Source: Candidatus Albibeggiatoa sp. nov. NOAA | GTDB lineage: Bacteria > Pseudomonadota > Gammaproteobacteria > Beggiatoales > Beggiatoaceae | DNA length: 64,000 bases | NCBI GenBank assembly: GCA_025800385.1 | Contig: JAOXRS010000200.1 | Coordinates: forward strand, 1-64,000 | Reading direction: 5' to 3' | The notes under the pieces: generated by a model | Told to the model about the DNA's origin: nothing | The model's database searches: none | The model's input: the letters and a program-made list of their open reading frames with translations, nothing else | In this document: in pieces, positions 41,298 through 50,345 of the stretch | Position numbering within the stretch: the first letter of the stretch is position 1 | Layout: each line of letters begins with the position of its first letter | Position numbers and translations under genes: made by a program

Positions 41298-43070
41298 CTA
41301 TGTGGTTTCATCTGAATATTGTGTAAAACGCTGTTCTTCAAGTTTTTCAACATTTTTATGGCCTAATTGCCAAAGTACTTCTTCTACTTCTGTGTTGATA
41401 AACTGTAATTTAGGGCTTTGTTTTTCATAATATTGGCGTAAATGATGAGCCGCTGTTAAAGCCAATTCATCAACCCCCCAAACTAAATAAGATTTTTCTA
41501 CAAAGTGCAATAAATAACGTCGCACTACATCAAAATAAGCAATTGTTTCAGGATTAGATTTAATCACCATCACGTTTGCTACAAACTCTTCCCAAGAGGT
41601 AATTTGTCGTGAACGCACCCCCATATCAGCCTCGGGAATAGCATCAATTAAATAACTCAATGGTTTTTCCACAATTGCATCAATATCTAAACTAATAATG
41701 GGTTTTTGGTAGGTTTCCAACCATTGTGCCATATTTAAAAAACGCCCAAACGTATAATAAGTTTTTAATAGCTTTGCATCTTGCAAAACAACTTGTTCAG
41801 TGGTCACACAATAGCTTGCAATATTTTGCTGACTTAGGAAGTTTTGAGCTTCACTTAATACTTCATCGATTGGGTTCATAATGTGCAAATGTAAATGAAT
41901 TGCTTCATGGTTATTTTGCAATAGACTATTTACAAAGTTTTTTGCATATTTTGAAAAATAGTTTGCATCACAGGAAGCCGTCACCACGTAATCGAACTTT
42001 GCTAATTTTTGTATTGCAACTTGTGTATTTTGTGGAAAATCTGCATTTAATATGTTTTGGTAAAAATCTGGGCTAAAACAAGTGGCAGCCATTAATTGAT
42101 AATTGGTTGTGCCTTTTTCGGGATTATCTTTTACAATTTTCTCTAATTCACGGAAATATTGTTCAGCTTTGTCTAACTGGTTTAAAAAGACATGGCTTGT
42201 TGCTAAGCGTTTTAACGTATTTAGCAATGAAGCAAAAGGCAACTTTTGTTGTAACTGGTCTTGATAATACTGAATGACGGCTTTAAATGTCTGCTTTGAT
42301 TCTATGTTCTGCATTCGGTGTTGTGTAACCGCTAAGCTAAATCGGGCATCAATTAAATCAGATTTTTGCATCACCGCTTGATGAAAATGGTGCTCAGCCT
42401 TGGTAAATTGACGCTGAAATAAATAATTTACGCCTAAATAATAATAAGAGATTGGATTATGAGTTTGTAATTGAATGGAATATTTAAATAATTGTTCAGC
42501 TTCTTGATAGCCTTGTTCAGTTTTGTGGTAAGACAGCACTAAACCTAATTTACTATGATATTCTGCATTTTTAGGACTGAGTTTAATGGCTTGGCGAAAA
42601 GCCTGTTCTGCTGCCTCAGTTTGTTGTAATTGATAATAAGCAATACCTAATTCTGCATAGACTTTGGCACTGGGCTTAAGGGCTAAAGCTTGTTGACCTA
42701 CTTTAATCACATCAGTACTGCGACCTGCTTTGGTTAATGCATTGATAAAATTGATATAAAGGTCATAGTTCTTGTTGTCTAACTTGATTGCTTGCTGATA
42801 CATAGCTGCAGCTTGTTCAAATTGACTGCTTTTTTCTAAAACATAGCCCAAATTGGAATAACTACGTGCTTCTGGCTTGATTTTGAGCATTTGCTGGAAA
42901 ATAACTTGGGCTTGATCTATCTGTTTCGTTTGAATCGCCAAGACACCCAGTAAATTTAATGCTTCAAGATCATGTGGTGACTTTTTTAATATCTGCTGGC
43001 ATAGGTTTGCACTTTTCTGTAAATCACCTTTTTGATAGTACTCAACCGCGCGTTGAAATTTCTTATTCAT
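41298..43070 (-). CDS. TPR protein with glycosyltransferase-like C-terminal domain
   Basis: A 590-aa protein. About nine to ten TPR-like repeats occupy residues ~1-330 (e.g. AEQAFRQAIKLSPKNAEYHSKLG). After this a GT-A-like domain starts at ~345 (FDYVVTASCDANYFSKYAKNF), includes PIISLDIDAIVEKPLSYL with a DxD-like acidic pair, and ends with KSYLVWGVDELALTAAHHLR. Residues ~545-590 are not assigned. No signal peptide, so it is likely cytoplasmic. It is the third TPR/glycosyltransferase-type gene within 9 kb and may modify surface glycans or proteins. The substrate cannot be told. Confidence 0.75.
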   Translation of the reverse strand: MNKKFQRAVEYYQKGDLQKSANLCQQILKKSPHDLEALNLLGVLAIQTKQIDQAQVIFQQMLKIKPEARSYSNLGYVLEKSSQFEQAAAMYQQAIKLDNKNYDLYINFINALTKAGRSTDVIKVGQQALALKPSAKVYAELGIAYYQLQQTEAAEQAFRQAIKLSPKNAEYHSKLGLVLSYHKTEQGYQEAEQLFKYSIQLQTHNPISYYYLGVNYLFQRQFTKAEHHFHQAVMQKSDLIDARFSLAVTQHRMQNIESKQTFKAVIQYYQDQLQQKLPFASLLNTLKRLATSHVFLNQLDKAEQYFRELEKIVKDNPEKGTTNYQLMAATCFSPDFYQNILNADFPQNTQVAIQKLAKFDYVVTASCDANYFSKYAKNFVNSLLQNNHEAIHLHLHIMNPIDEVLSEAQNFLSQQNIASYCVTTEQVVLQDAKLLKTYYTFGRFLNMAQWLETYQKPIISLDIDAIVEKPLSYLIDAIPEADMGVRSRQITSWEEFVANVMVIKSNPETIAYFDVVRRYLLHFVEKSYLVWGVDELALTAAHHLRQYYEKQSPKLQFINTEVEEVLWQLGHKNVEKLEEQRFTQYSDETT

Positions 43071-43088
43071 AGAAAAAAGAGCCTAGAC

Positions 43089-43128
43089 ATTCCAACGAGT
43101 TAATTTATATGTAAAAGCTCGCTGGAAT
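43089..43128. repeat. REP-like hairpin upstream of the TPR gene
   Basis: ATTCCAACGAG (43089-43099) and CTCGCTGGAAT (43118-43128) pair at 10 of 11 positions around an 18-nt loop, just past the ubiK stop and before the TPR gene. It shares TTCCAnCG / CTCG words with hairpins at 5251 and 33844. Confidence 0.6.
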
Positions 43129-43136
43129 CGTATGAT

Positions 43137-43442
43137 TTATGGAGTGTTAGGTGTTTCTGTGGAATCAGTTAATTGTGCAGGACTGCTGTCGGCAGGTGAT
43201 AATTTAGCTTCTAAAGCAGCAACTTGTTGTTCTAATATATCAATTTTTGCACGGGTTCTGGCTAATACATCCATTTGTATATCAAACTCTTCGCGCGTGA
43301 CCAAATTCATACGACGGAAAGTACTTTCCATTGCCGCCCGCATGTTTTTTTCCATGTCTTTTTGTAAATCAGTCATGCCTTTGGGTAAAGCATCAGAAAA
43401 CTGTTTAAAAAAAGTTTCAAAATTCGGTGGGGTTGTATTCAT
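43137..43442 (-). CDS. ubiK: Ubiquinone biosynthesis accessory factor UbiK
   Basis: Small (101 aa) accessory factor of the YqiC/UbiK (BMFP) family that supports aerobic ubiquinone synthesis with UbiJ. It is a short N-terminal helix region (FETFFKQFSDALPKGMTDLQKDMEKN) followed by LVTREEFDIQMDVLARTRAKIDILEQQVAALEAKL, the conserved amphipathic and coiled-coil part. ATG 43442 has AAGGAG six bases upstream; a start 33 bases upstream is unlikely. It stands alone between the TPR gene and gspE. Confidence 0.92.
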   Translation of the reverse strand: MNTTPPNFETFFKQFSDALPKGMTDLQKDMEKNMRAAMESTFRRMNLVTREEFDIQMDVLARTRAKIDILEQQVAALEAKLSPADSSPAQLTDSTETPNTP

Positions 43443-43759
43443 AAAAAACTCCTTTGAAGATTTATTGCTATGCATTTGTGAAATGGCTTAGCGTGTCAAT
43501 TATAGTTTTATGCAAAGCTGAAAGTATATTAATAATTATAGAGGTGATTTTTTTAATAATGGCTAAATATCTGTTGTCACTCAATTTGAGTCCATTATAT
43601 CTTTTTTAAATAGGCCTTTTGATAGTTTTGCATATTTTGGTTTTTATATATTCCGCTTGGTTAAGCCTGAGTTATGTGACAAGCTGTTAAAGAAAAAATC
43701 TCAATAAACATATTATGCTTACTGAGATCGATTCTATTTTTAAAGATGTAATGCAAAAC
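43443..43759. other. Spacer between gspE and ubiK
   Basis: A 317-bp non-coding stretch, AT-rich. It contains the gspE terminator (43692-43728) and, on the minus strand, a TTGACA (near 43493-43498) without a strong -10 that could belong to ubiK. No gene is seen. Confidence 0.5.
43692..43728 (-). terminator. Rho-independent terminator of the gspE transcript
   Basis: Minus-strand hairpin, ATCTCAGTAA pairing with TTATTGAGAT (43719-43728 with 43698-43707, one mismatch), followed by TTTTTT (43693-43698). It lies ~32 bp beyond the gspE stop. Confidence 0.8.
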
Positions 43760-45211
43760 TTACATGGCTCGGGTAACCCGTACAATCTCTTCAGGTGTGG
43801 TAATCCCTTGATATAATTTTTCTAATGCATCAGCTCGTAAAGTACGCATTCCTTCGCCAATCGCCTGTTTTCTAATGCCATTTGCATCACCGCCTGTGCT
43901 GATTACATGACGAATTTCATCGGACACTTCTAATAATTCATACAAACCTAATCGGCCGCGATAACCTGTATTGGCACAACGTTCACAGCCACGACCTCGC
44001 TTAATAATTGGGAAGTCACTGCGTCGAATACCAAGCAAACTGGCCTCGCGTTCAGTCAATGCCACATCTTCACTACAATGCGGACAAATTTTCCGTACTA
44101 AACGTTGCGCCATGGTCGCGATCACACTAGAACTGATTAAATAAGTATCAATCCCCATATCTTGTAAACGCGTGATTGCACCCGCTGCATCATTAGTATG
44201 TAAAGTTGAAAACACCAAGTGACCTGTTAAAGCAGATTCAATACCGATTGATGCTGTTTCATGGTCACGAATCTCACCCACCATGATAATGTCAGGGTCT
44301 TGCCGCACGATAGAACGCAAACCTGCTGCGAAAGTCAGCCCAATTTTTGAATTCACATGAATTTGGGTAATGCCTTCAAGTTGATATTCAACAGGGTCTT
44401 CAATGGTGATGATTTTCTTTTCACCTGTATTAATTTTTTCCAGTGTGCCGTATAAACTGGTGGTTTTACCAGAACCCGTAGGCCCTGTCACTAATAGCAT
44501 ACCGTGAGGCTGTTGAATCAAACGAGAATAGGGTTCGAGAATATCTGCAGGCATACCCAATTGATCTAAACTCACTTGTACGTCGCTACGATCTAAAATC
44601 CGCAATACAATCGATTCACCATGTACTCCCGGTAAAGTCGAGACACGCATGTCTAACGCTTTATCACCCATTTGATATTGAATTCGACCATCTTGTGGCA
44701 AACGTTTTTCACCAATATCTAGCTTTGCCATCAGTTTAACCCGTGAGGATACAGAGGCTTGTACATTCGCAGGTAATTTCTCGATATTGACCATCACGCC
44801 ATCAACCCGACAGCGTACCATTAAATGTCTTTCTTCTGGTTCAAAGTGAATATCACTCGCGCTTAAGTCTAACGCCCGTTCCATCAAATGGTTAACCATT
44901 CGAATTACAGGCGCATCTGAGGCCAAATCTTTCAAATAATCATTGTCTAGCTCATCAATACCACCTTCAGTTGCACCTTCTATTTCAGGTGACAACTTAG
45001 CCCGCCAGTGCTTAATTAAACGTTCTACATAATCATCTTGAGCTTGTTCAAACTGGACTTGTTTCCCAAGTAAAAACCGAATTTTGGCACGGTCTTCAAT
45101 ATCGGGCACAGTCGAAAACATCAGGCGTGGGTCTTCGGGAAAAGCTTCTACAGGTGCAATATGCTTTTTAGACAACAAGTTAGTGAATAGAGGTAAAGTA
45201 AGTGCGTTCAT
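43760..45211 (-). CDS. gspE: Type II secretion ATPase GspE
   Basis: Cytoplasmic hexameric ATPase powering the type II secretion pseudopilus, 483 aa. After a divergent N-domain come: APVIRMVNHLMERALDLSASDIHFEPEE, Walker A GPTGSGKTTSLYG, the Asp box TIEDPVEYQLEGITQ, Walker B DPDIIMVGEIRDHETA, the His box STLHTNDAAGAI, and two CxxC zinc pairs (CPHC, CERC). ASDIHFEP and the short N-domain fit GspE rather than PilB. It is preceded by the GspM-like gene, with 3 bp between them. No other gsp genes are in the window. Confidence 0.93.
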   Translation of the reverse strand: MNALTLPLFTNLLSKKHIAPVEAFPEDPRLMFSTVPDIEDRAKIRFLLGKQVQFEQAQDDYVERLIKHWRAKLSPEIEGATEGGIDELDNDYLKDLASDAPVIRMVNHLMERALDLSASDIHFEPEERHLMVRCRVDGVMVNIEKLPANVQASVSSRVKLMAKLDIGEKRLPQDGRIQYQMGDKALDMRVSTLPGVHGESIVLRILDRSDVQVSLDQLGMPADILEPYSRLIQQPHGMLLVTGPTGSGKTTSLYGTLEKINTGEKKIITIEDPVEYQLEGITQIHVNSKIGLTFAAGLRSIVRQDPDIIMVGEIRDHETASIGIESALTGHLVFSTLHTNDAAGAITRLQDMGIDTYLISSSVIATMAQRLVRKICPHCSEDVALTEREASLLGIRRSDFPIIKRGRGCERCANTGYRGRLGLYELLEVSDEIRHVISTGGDANGIRKQAIGEGMRTLRADALEKLYQGITTPEEIVRVTRAM

Positions 45212-45214
45212 GAT

Positions 45215-45778
45215 TTAACCTTCCTCCACAATGTCTGAAGATCGAGCAAAACCCGTGATTTCAACCGTACCACGCAACATCTTATTACGTGGTGATGTAT
45301 AAATGTATAACTTAACCACTTCTAATTTTTGTGGCGCGTCTTCAACTGCTTTTAAAAAATCGACTAAAGCTTTTGACTGAGATTCGAAAGTAACCTTTTG
45401 AGTGATAAACATCCAATCGCCTGTATTTTCCGAAAATGTCGGCAAATCCTGCGTTGAGTAGCTGGCCATGCCTGTTTTTTTAGCCAATTCCCTAATCAAT
45501 TTTTGAATTTCCACCACCAGCAAATCACGATTTTCACCTTGCAATAATGAGCCATAAACTGCAATACGCTCTTGCTTTATACGTGCATTTTGCTCTTGCC
45601 AAAACTCAGTTCTTTGGAATAAACGTTTACTTTTCTCAATTTGGGTTTGTAATTGCTCAATTTCATCAACTTCATCTTGATAAAACGTCATGGCTCTTGG
45701 ATAAAGCTCAAACGGCACAGCATAAAAAATGAAAATCCCCAGCATGAGGTAAAGTAAGCGTTTTTCTTTTCTTGTCAT
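45215..45778 (-). CDS. GspM-like type II secretion protein
   Basis: A 187-aa inner-membrane protein with one N-terminal helix (LLYLMLGIFIFYAVPFELY), a coiled coil (~35-60) and a C-terminal ferredoxin-like domain (~90-175; FITQKVTFESQSKALVDFLKAVEDA... KLYIYTSPR). This is the GspM/PilO layout, which links the secretion ATPase platform to GspL. Sequence similarity of this family is low, so the assignment rests on layout and the adjacent gspE (3 bp away). It overlaps the preceding TPR/GT9 gene by 4 bases (ATGA), indicating translational coupling. Confidence 0.75.
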   Translation of the reverse strand: MTRKEKRLLYLMLGIFIFYAVPFELYPRAMTFYQDEVDEIEQLQTQIEKSKRLFQRTEFWQEQNARIKQERIAVYGSLLQGENRDLLVVEIQKLIRELAKKTGMASYSTQDLPTFSENTGDWMFITQKVTFESQSKALVDFLKAVEDAPQKLEVVKLYIYTSPRNKMLRGTVEITGFARSSDIVEEG

Positions 45779-47118
45779 GAGATTAGTTGATTTAATTCGT
45801 GTTGTAATTGGGAAAAAACCGATGTCCAGTCTTTAGCCTGAATTTGTCGGAACAACTTAACAGTTGGATACCACGGACTATCCTGTCGGTTCAATAACCA
45901 TCGCCAATCAGGTACATACGGCAATATGATCCAAGTTTTTTGTCCTAACGCGCCTGCTAAATGTGCCACAGAAGTATCCACTGTAATGACTAAATCCAAA
46001 GCCTGAATCAAAGCCGCGGTATCAGTAAAATCTTGTAACTGTTGGCTGCAATCTTGAATCGGCATATCTGGATTTAATTGTTGCGCCACATCACCTTTTT
46101 GCAAGCTATATAACTGAATATCTGTCTGTTGAGCTAAGTTTAAAAAATAGTCCAATGGACAAGAACGATTGGCATCATTGACATGATTTGGGTTACCTGA
46201 CCAAACAATACCAATATTGATTTTTCCCGTTGTTAATTTTGTTTTCCATGGCTGTATTTTAGCAGAGTTTGTTTTTAGATACGGGATATTGTGTGGAATG
46301 CTGTCAACTTGAGTTTGGAAAAGTCGCGGTAAACTGGCCAATGGTACATAATAATCATAAATTTCTAAAATAGGTGTATTGGGTTCGACAATATCAATGG
46401 GTAGATGTGAAAAGCTTGTTTGAACCATTGAAATAAGCGGGGCATGACATTTGAGAATCAGCTTTTGAGCTTTAATCAACAGTAGATAACGCAAAAACTG
46501 AATTGTATCGCCAAATCCTTGTTCATGAATAATTAATAACGTTTTGTTTTCAAGTGTTTCACCTTGCCATTGTGGTTGTTTGGTAACGGGTAAAATAAAG
46601 CCTCTATCGGGTAATTGCCAGCGGGCTTCGTAACGTTGCCAACCCTCTTTGTAATGGCCATGCAGTAATTGTATGAGTGCGATACTAAAGTTTAATTCCG
46701 CTGATTGTGGGTTAATTTTTGCGGCTTCTTTATAACACAACATGGCTTGTTGATAACGGCCTAAGCGATGAAAGGTTTTCGCGGTTAACAAGAAATTATC
46801 TAACGATGGATTATAAGTAAGGGCTTGTTGATAGTGTTGCAATGCTTGTTCTAGTTGTTCAAACCGATGCAAGATTTGTCCAATGCCACTGTGAGCAGCT
46901 GGATTTTTAGGATTATATTGAATCGTTTTTTGAAAATACTTGAGGGCAGGTTCTAACTTTTGTTGTTGGCCGTATAAAAGAGCAAGTTTTAAATAAATAA
47001 ATTCATATTGCTGGTTCGTGGGCTGTTGTTCTAATGCCTGTAAATAGCAGTTAATGGCTTGTTGCCACTGGCTTTGTTGTGTAGCTCGTTGGGCTTGAAA
47101 GAGTAAGCTATCTAACAT
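45775..47118 (-). CDS. TPR protein with GT9/heptosyltransferase-like domain
   Basis: A 447-aa protein. TPR repeats (~1-165; e.g. YFQKTIQYNPKNPAAHSGIGQILHRF) are followed by a GT-B type domain related to GT9: TLLIIHEQGFGDTIQFLRYLLLI, INIGIVWSGNPNHVND, and DLVITVDTSVAHLAGALGQKTWIILPYVPDWRWL. Such TPR-GT9 proteins modify proteins or glycans of unknown identity. It overlaps the start of the GspM-like gene by 4 bases, so they are translated together, which ties this enzyme to secretion genes. No signal peptide. Confidence 0.85.
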   Translation of the reverse strand: MLDSLLFQAQRATQQSQWQQAINCYLQALEQQPTNQQYEFIYLKLALLYGQQQKLEPALKYFQKTIQYNPKNPAAHSGIGQILHRFEQLEQALQHYQQALTYNPSLDNFLLTAKTFHRLGRYQQAMLCYKEAAKINPQSAELNFSIALIQLLHGHYKEGWQRYEARWQLPDRGFILPVTKQPQWQGETLENKTLLIIHEQGFGDTIQFLRYLLLIKAQKLILKCHAPLISMVQTSFSHLPIDIVEPNTPILEIYDYYVPLASLPRLFQTQVDSIPHNIPYLKTNSAKIQPWKTKLTTGKINIGIVWSGNPNHVNDANRSCPLDYFLNLAQQTDIQLYSLQKGDVAQQLNPDMPIQDCSQQLQDFTDTAALIQALDLVITVDTSVAHLAGALGQKTWIILPYVPDWRWLLNRQDSPWYPTVKLFRQIQAKDWTSVFSQLQHELNQLIS

Positions 47119-47223
47119 ATGTACGACAGTCTTAATAAGGTCTCATTATAGTGGCAGTGAAAAGCGCATATTTCAACACTATTGGTAGCACTTTTTAATA
47201 TCCGTTTTACGAAGGTTGTTTCA

Positions 47224-47610
47224 ATGCAATTCAATCCGGGGTTTAGACTTTCAATCATAGACATGAGCTTTCTTATCGTTACCACAATGATGGCTATGCT
47301 ATTGTACATGCAAGCTCAATATTTTCTAATGGTTGTTGTGCTTACGCCCAGTCTGCAATTTTTTCTATTTTGCAATGTATTTAGAGTGAGACGATTGTTT
47401 GAGCTGATTTGGGCTGCGCTTTACCTGATTATTTTTACAGCAACATTTCACATTGAGCTGAACCCTATTGTTTCCACAACGATTATGGTTGTCATTGGTC
47501 TGATTTTTATTGGGCTAGAAATGCGTCAACCTGATTATCACGGAATTTTTTGGCAACGCATTAACCCAGAATTACCTCAATGGTTTGAACAACACGACAA
47601 ATCTGTCTAA
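47224..47610 (+). CDS. Hypothetical small membrane protein
   Basis: Not recognised. 128 aa with about four membrane segments: SFLIVTTMMAMLLYMQ, FLMVVVLTPSLQFFLFCNVF, LIWAALYLIIFTATFHI and TTIMVVIGLIFIGLEM, then a short soluble tail (QPDYHGIFWQRINPELPQWFEQHD). ATG 47224 has GAAGG about eight bases upstream; the frame is open 42 bases more. It ends overlapping the convergent GT2 gene by four bases. Role unknown. Confidence 0.7.
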   Translation: MQFNPGFRLSIIDMSFLIVTTMMAMLLYMQAQYFLMVVVLTPSLQFFLFCNVFRVRRLFELIWAALYLIIFTATFHIELNPIVSTTIMVVIGLIFIGLEMRQPDYHGIFWQRINPELPQWFEQHDKSV

Positions 47611-49799
47611 CTTTGTGTATGCTGTAACACGGCAATCAAATGAGTTGGCTGAATTTTACCTTGCTCAATTAACATTTGGTCAATCGCTTGCACTTGGTCA
47701 ATAAAGGCCACGTCATCATTATTATGCTCATCAAAATGGTGGCCAAACGCCCGCTCGATAAACACATCAATCAAGTTGCCATACGCAAGACATAATTCGA
47801 AATGCAGCTTTTCAGATAACAACGGCACAAGGGTTTTAGCCTCAGTTCCTTCAAATCCAATATGTGAATAATCATGGTTAATAAACCAATTTTCTTGCTG
47901 TTGAGTTAGCAAGTTGAATTTATAGTTGTCTGGCAACTGTGACCATAGCGCGGGAATATGGGGCAATACATTCTCTGCTCGTTGATGGCCTGCTTCACCA
48001 ATCATATCGACGATAACCAATTTGCCTGCAGGGTGTAATGCTGTCTGCAAACGTTCCACCACTTGATCCATATGTACCGCACAATTCAAAGCATGATTGG
48101 CGATGATAGCATGGTAAGTGTACTCTGGTTGCCATGAAGCTAAATCAGCAACTTGAAACTGTAATTTATCCGAGATATTTTTATTTTTTGCCAATTGATT
48201 AAGTTTTTCTACAGTTTGGCTATTTGGATTTAAGCTGTGTAGTATAAAATTCTGTAAGCCTTGTTGCTGCAGCTGCTCAACTAACATACTCTCAAAATGA
48301 CCATCATGACTGGCAGTGCTGACAAAATAACATGTTTCACGTTTAAAGGTTTGACACTGCTTAATCAAAGTTTGAATAAATAATTGATCTACATTTTCAA
48401 AGCCTTGCGTTTGCATCATGGGCACTAGATAACGGCATGACCAATAGTGAAAAATAACTGGCAAATCTTGTAAGTTATAGTCACTGTTATCTGATATTTG
48501 GCTAAAGGTCTGATAATCCGCTGCTAAATGATGTGCTGCTTTATCTGGCGGGGTCAATGGAGAACAATGCTGTGTGGTTAAAACATCACGCCATTTTTGA
48601 TAAAATTTTTTATGATTAATGACTTGGAAGGCTTTAAATCCTTGAGTCACATCCGTACCCGAGGTAATGCCTTCGTGATGAATCACTTGTGAATCGTGGC
48701 AATACATCACTTTATAACCTTTGGAGCGGGCAGTAAAACATAAGTCGGTATCTTCATAATAGGCAGGCGCGTAACGCTCATCAAAGCCACCCCAATGCTG
48801 CCATAACTCAGTGCGAATCATCAAACTTGCCCCAGAACAATAATCAACTTCTCGATTTTGATTAAAATGTGGAAAGCTTGGGTCTTGTAAACGCCCATAA
48901 TTGCAGCCACTGGCATCATTGAAAATAATCCCGCCTGCTTCTTGCAAACGTCCATCAGGATAAATCAGTTTAGAACCCACCAAGCCCACATCAGAATCAT
49001 TGTCAAAGACTTTCAACATATTGGACAAATAACCTGTTCTCACTTGCGTGTCATTATTGAGCAATAAGATAAATTCACCTGTCGCCATCGCTCCACCTTG
49101 CTGACATGCACCGACAAAACCTTTGTTATCTTTATTGTTAACCACACGAAATCCACCACCTTGCAATTGACTTAAAAAGGCTTCAGTCTCATCGCTTGAG
49201 GCATTATTTAAAATAATCACTTCTTTGCTAATGTCTGGATCGGTATCCACCACTGTTAACAAACAGTTATAGGTATATGCCACTTTATTAAATACAGGAA
49301 TCACGATGCTGACTTGTGGATTTTCCACAGCAGGCAAGTGTAATGGCTTAAACTGAGGTTTATTAAGTAAACGCTGCAATCCTGTGGCTTGTTTAAATGG
49401 ATCGATAAACTCAGGAATCGCTTCAGTACACCAAATCGCGACCATATTTTGTTCATCGACGTTTTCACAGCTCAGTGTAACTGTAAGCGGTTTTTGCGGT
49501 ACAGTAATCGATTTATCTAATGCAATATCAATGAATTCATTATCTTGTAAATCTGATAAATTGAAACGTTGGGTATGATAATCAGCGAATTGAATAATAA
49601 GATCACAATGATTGTCGCGGCAATATGTGCCAAACCGCAGCCGAATCCCTGTGATATTTTTTTGCTCTGGGGTAATTTGAAATTGTAATTGCGTGTCCGC
49701 TGTTAATGTGACGGGAATGTCGCCGAAAAACGTGTGAGAAAAAGGTTTTAAATCAGTATCTAATAATGCGGTCGCAGGTAATTTATTTTGGATTAACAT
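47607..49799 (-). CDS. GT2 glycosyltransferase fused to a methyltransferase-like domain
   Basis: A 730-aa cytoplasmic protein. Residues ~1-150 form a β-rich domain (IRLRFGTYCRDNHCDLIIQFADY) with unknown role. Residues ~160-400 are a GT2 domain: VSIVIPVFNKVAYTYNCLLTVVD, FILLLNNDTQVRTG (NDD-type metal site), EVDYCSGASLMIRTELW and the DERYAPAYYEDTDLC loop. Residues ~475-650 resemble a SAM methyltransferase (FQVADLASWQPEYTYHAIIANHALNC, LHPAGKLVIVDMIGE). A rhamnosyl-type sugar transferase that also methylates is possible. Substrate unknown. It overlaps a convergent membrane gene by 4 bases. Confidence 0.82.
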   Translation of the reverse strand: MLIQNKLPATALLDTDLKPFSHTFFGDIPVTLTADTQLQFQITPEQKNITGIRLRFGTYCRDNHCDLIIQFADYHTQRFNLSDLQDNEFIDIALDKSITVPQKPLTVTLSCENVDEQNMVAIWCTEAIPEFIDPFKQATGLQRLLNKPQFKPLHLPAVENPQVSIVIPVFNKVAYTYNCLLTVVDTDPDISKEVIILNNASSDETEAFLSQLQGGGFRVVNNKDNKGFVGACQQGGAMATGEFILLLNNDTQVRTGYLSNMLKVFDNDSDVGLVGSKLIYPDGRLQEAGGIIFNDASGCNYGRLQDPSFPHFNQNREVDYCSGASLMIRTELWQHWGGFDERYAPAYYEDTDLCFTARSKGYKVMYCHDSQVIHHEGITSGTDVTQGFKAFQVINHKKFYQKWRDVLTTQHCSPLTPPDKAAHHLAADYQTFSQISDNSDYNLQDLPVIFHYWSCRYLVPMMQTQGFENVDQLFIQTLIKQCQTFKRETCYFVSTASHDGHFESMLVEQLQQQGLQNFILHSLNPNSQTVEKLNQLAKNKNISDKLQFQVADLASWQPEYTYHAIIANHALNCAVHMDQVVERLQTALHPAGKLVIVDMIGEAGHQRAENVLPHIPALWSQLPDNYKFNLLTQQQENWFINHDYSHIGFEGTEAKTLVPLLSEKLHFELCLAYGNLIDVFIERAFGHHFDEHNNDDVAFIDQVQAIDQMLIEQGKIQPTHLIAVLQHTQS

Positions 49800-49853
49800 T
49801 GTATTTGGTTTGATCGATGAGCAATCCGCAAATGATAACCCAAAATGACAAAA

Positions 49854-50225
49854 TTAACTTGTCAAAGTTTGCTGTAATGCGTCGACTTGAATCGGGTATG
49901 TAAATGTGGTGAGTTGCAGCGTGGGGAAACGTTGACATAAACGCTGTAAATGGTGGTGTTCTTCTTTGTGTACGAATAGGACTAGTCGGGTACTGGGTGA
50001 TTTACCAACAATTAACGCCATCAAAGAATCTACATTGCTGATAAAAGAACCATATTTTGGCGCAAAATTAAATTCAGCGACAATCACTTTAGGAAATTGT
50101 TTTTTTAATAAACCTAAGGCTTTACGCATGGTGGTGGCTTTTTCAACTTGGAAACCTGCTTGTTGATAGAGTGAGGTAAAATCGGCATAGCCACCAACTT
50201 CAACAATGGATAATAATTGTGGCAC
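49854..50225 (-). CDS. Degenerate receiver-like protein
   Basis: A ~123-aa protein with an alternating β/α pattern like response-regulator receivers: PQLLSIVEVGGYADFTSLYQQAGFQVEKA, KQFPKVIVAEFNFAPKYGSF, TRLVLFVHKEEHHHLQRL, FTYPIQVDALQQTL. The phospho-Asp position is replaced: VAEFNF lies where ...LxDxxM stands. GTG 50225 was chosen, with AGGAT about five bases upstream. The longer start at 50300 lies inside a 14-bp palindrome. It may bind a partner without phosphorylation. Confidence 0.55.
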   Translation of the reverse strand: MPQLLSIVEVGGYADFTSLYQQAGFQVEKATTMRKALGLLKKQFPKVIVAEFNFAPKYGSFISNVDSLMALIVGKSPSTRLVLFVHKEEHHHLQRLCQRFPTLQLTTFTYPIQVDALQQTLTS

Positions 50226-50294
50226 GATCAATCCTAAAATGAATAATTGCGATGAAAGCCAGAAAAATACGAAATGATATGATTGAATGGGGTA

Positions 50295-50338
50295 TTTCAC
50301 TATGCTGACATTGAGGTAACAAAATCAGCATAGTGAAA
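50295..50338. repeat. Perfect 14-bp inverted repeat downstream of the TAXI gene
   Basis: TTTCACTATGCTGA (50295-50308) and TCAGCATAGTGAAA (50325-50338) are exact inverted repeats around 16 nt. It lies immediately beyond the TAXI stop on its strand, where a terminator would be, but has no T-run. Confidence 0.65.
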
Positions 50339-50345
50339 CAAAAAA

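Noticed and set aside
43132..43491. 119-codon plus-strand frame opposite ubiK
   Set aside because: Shadow of ubiK, which has AAGGAG and family motifs.
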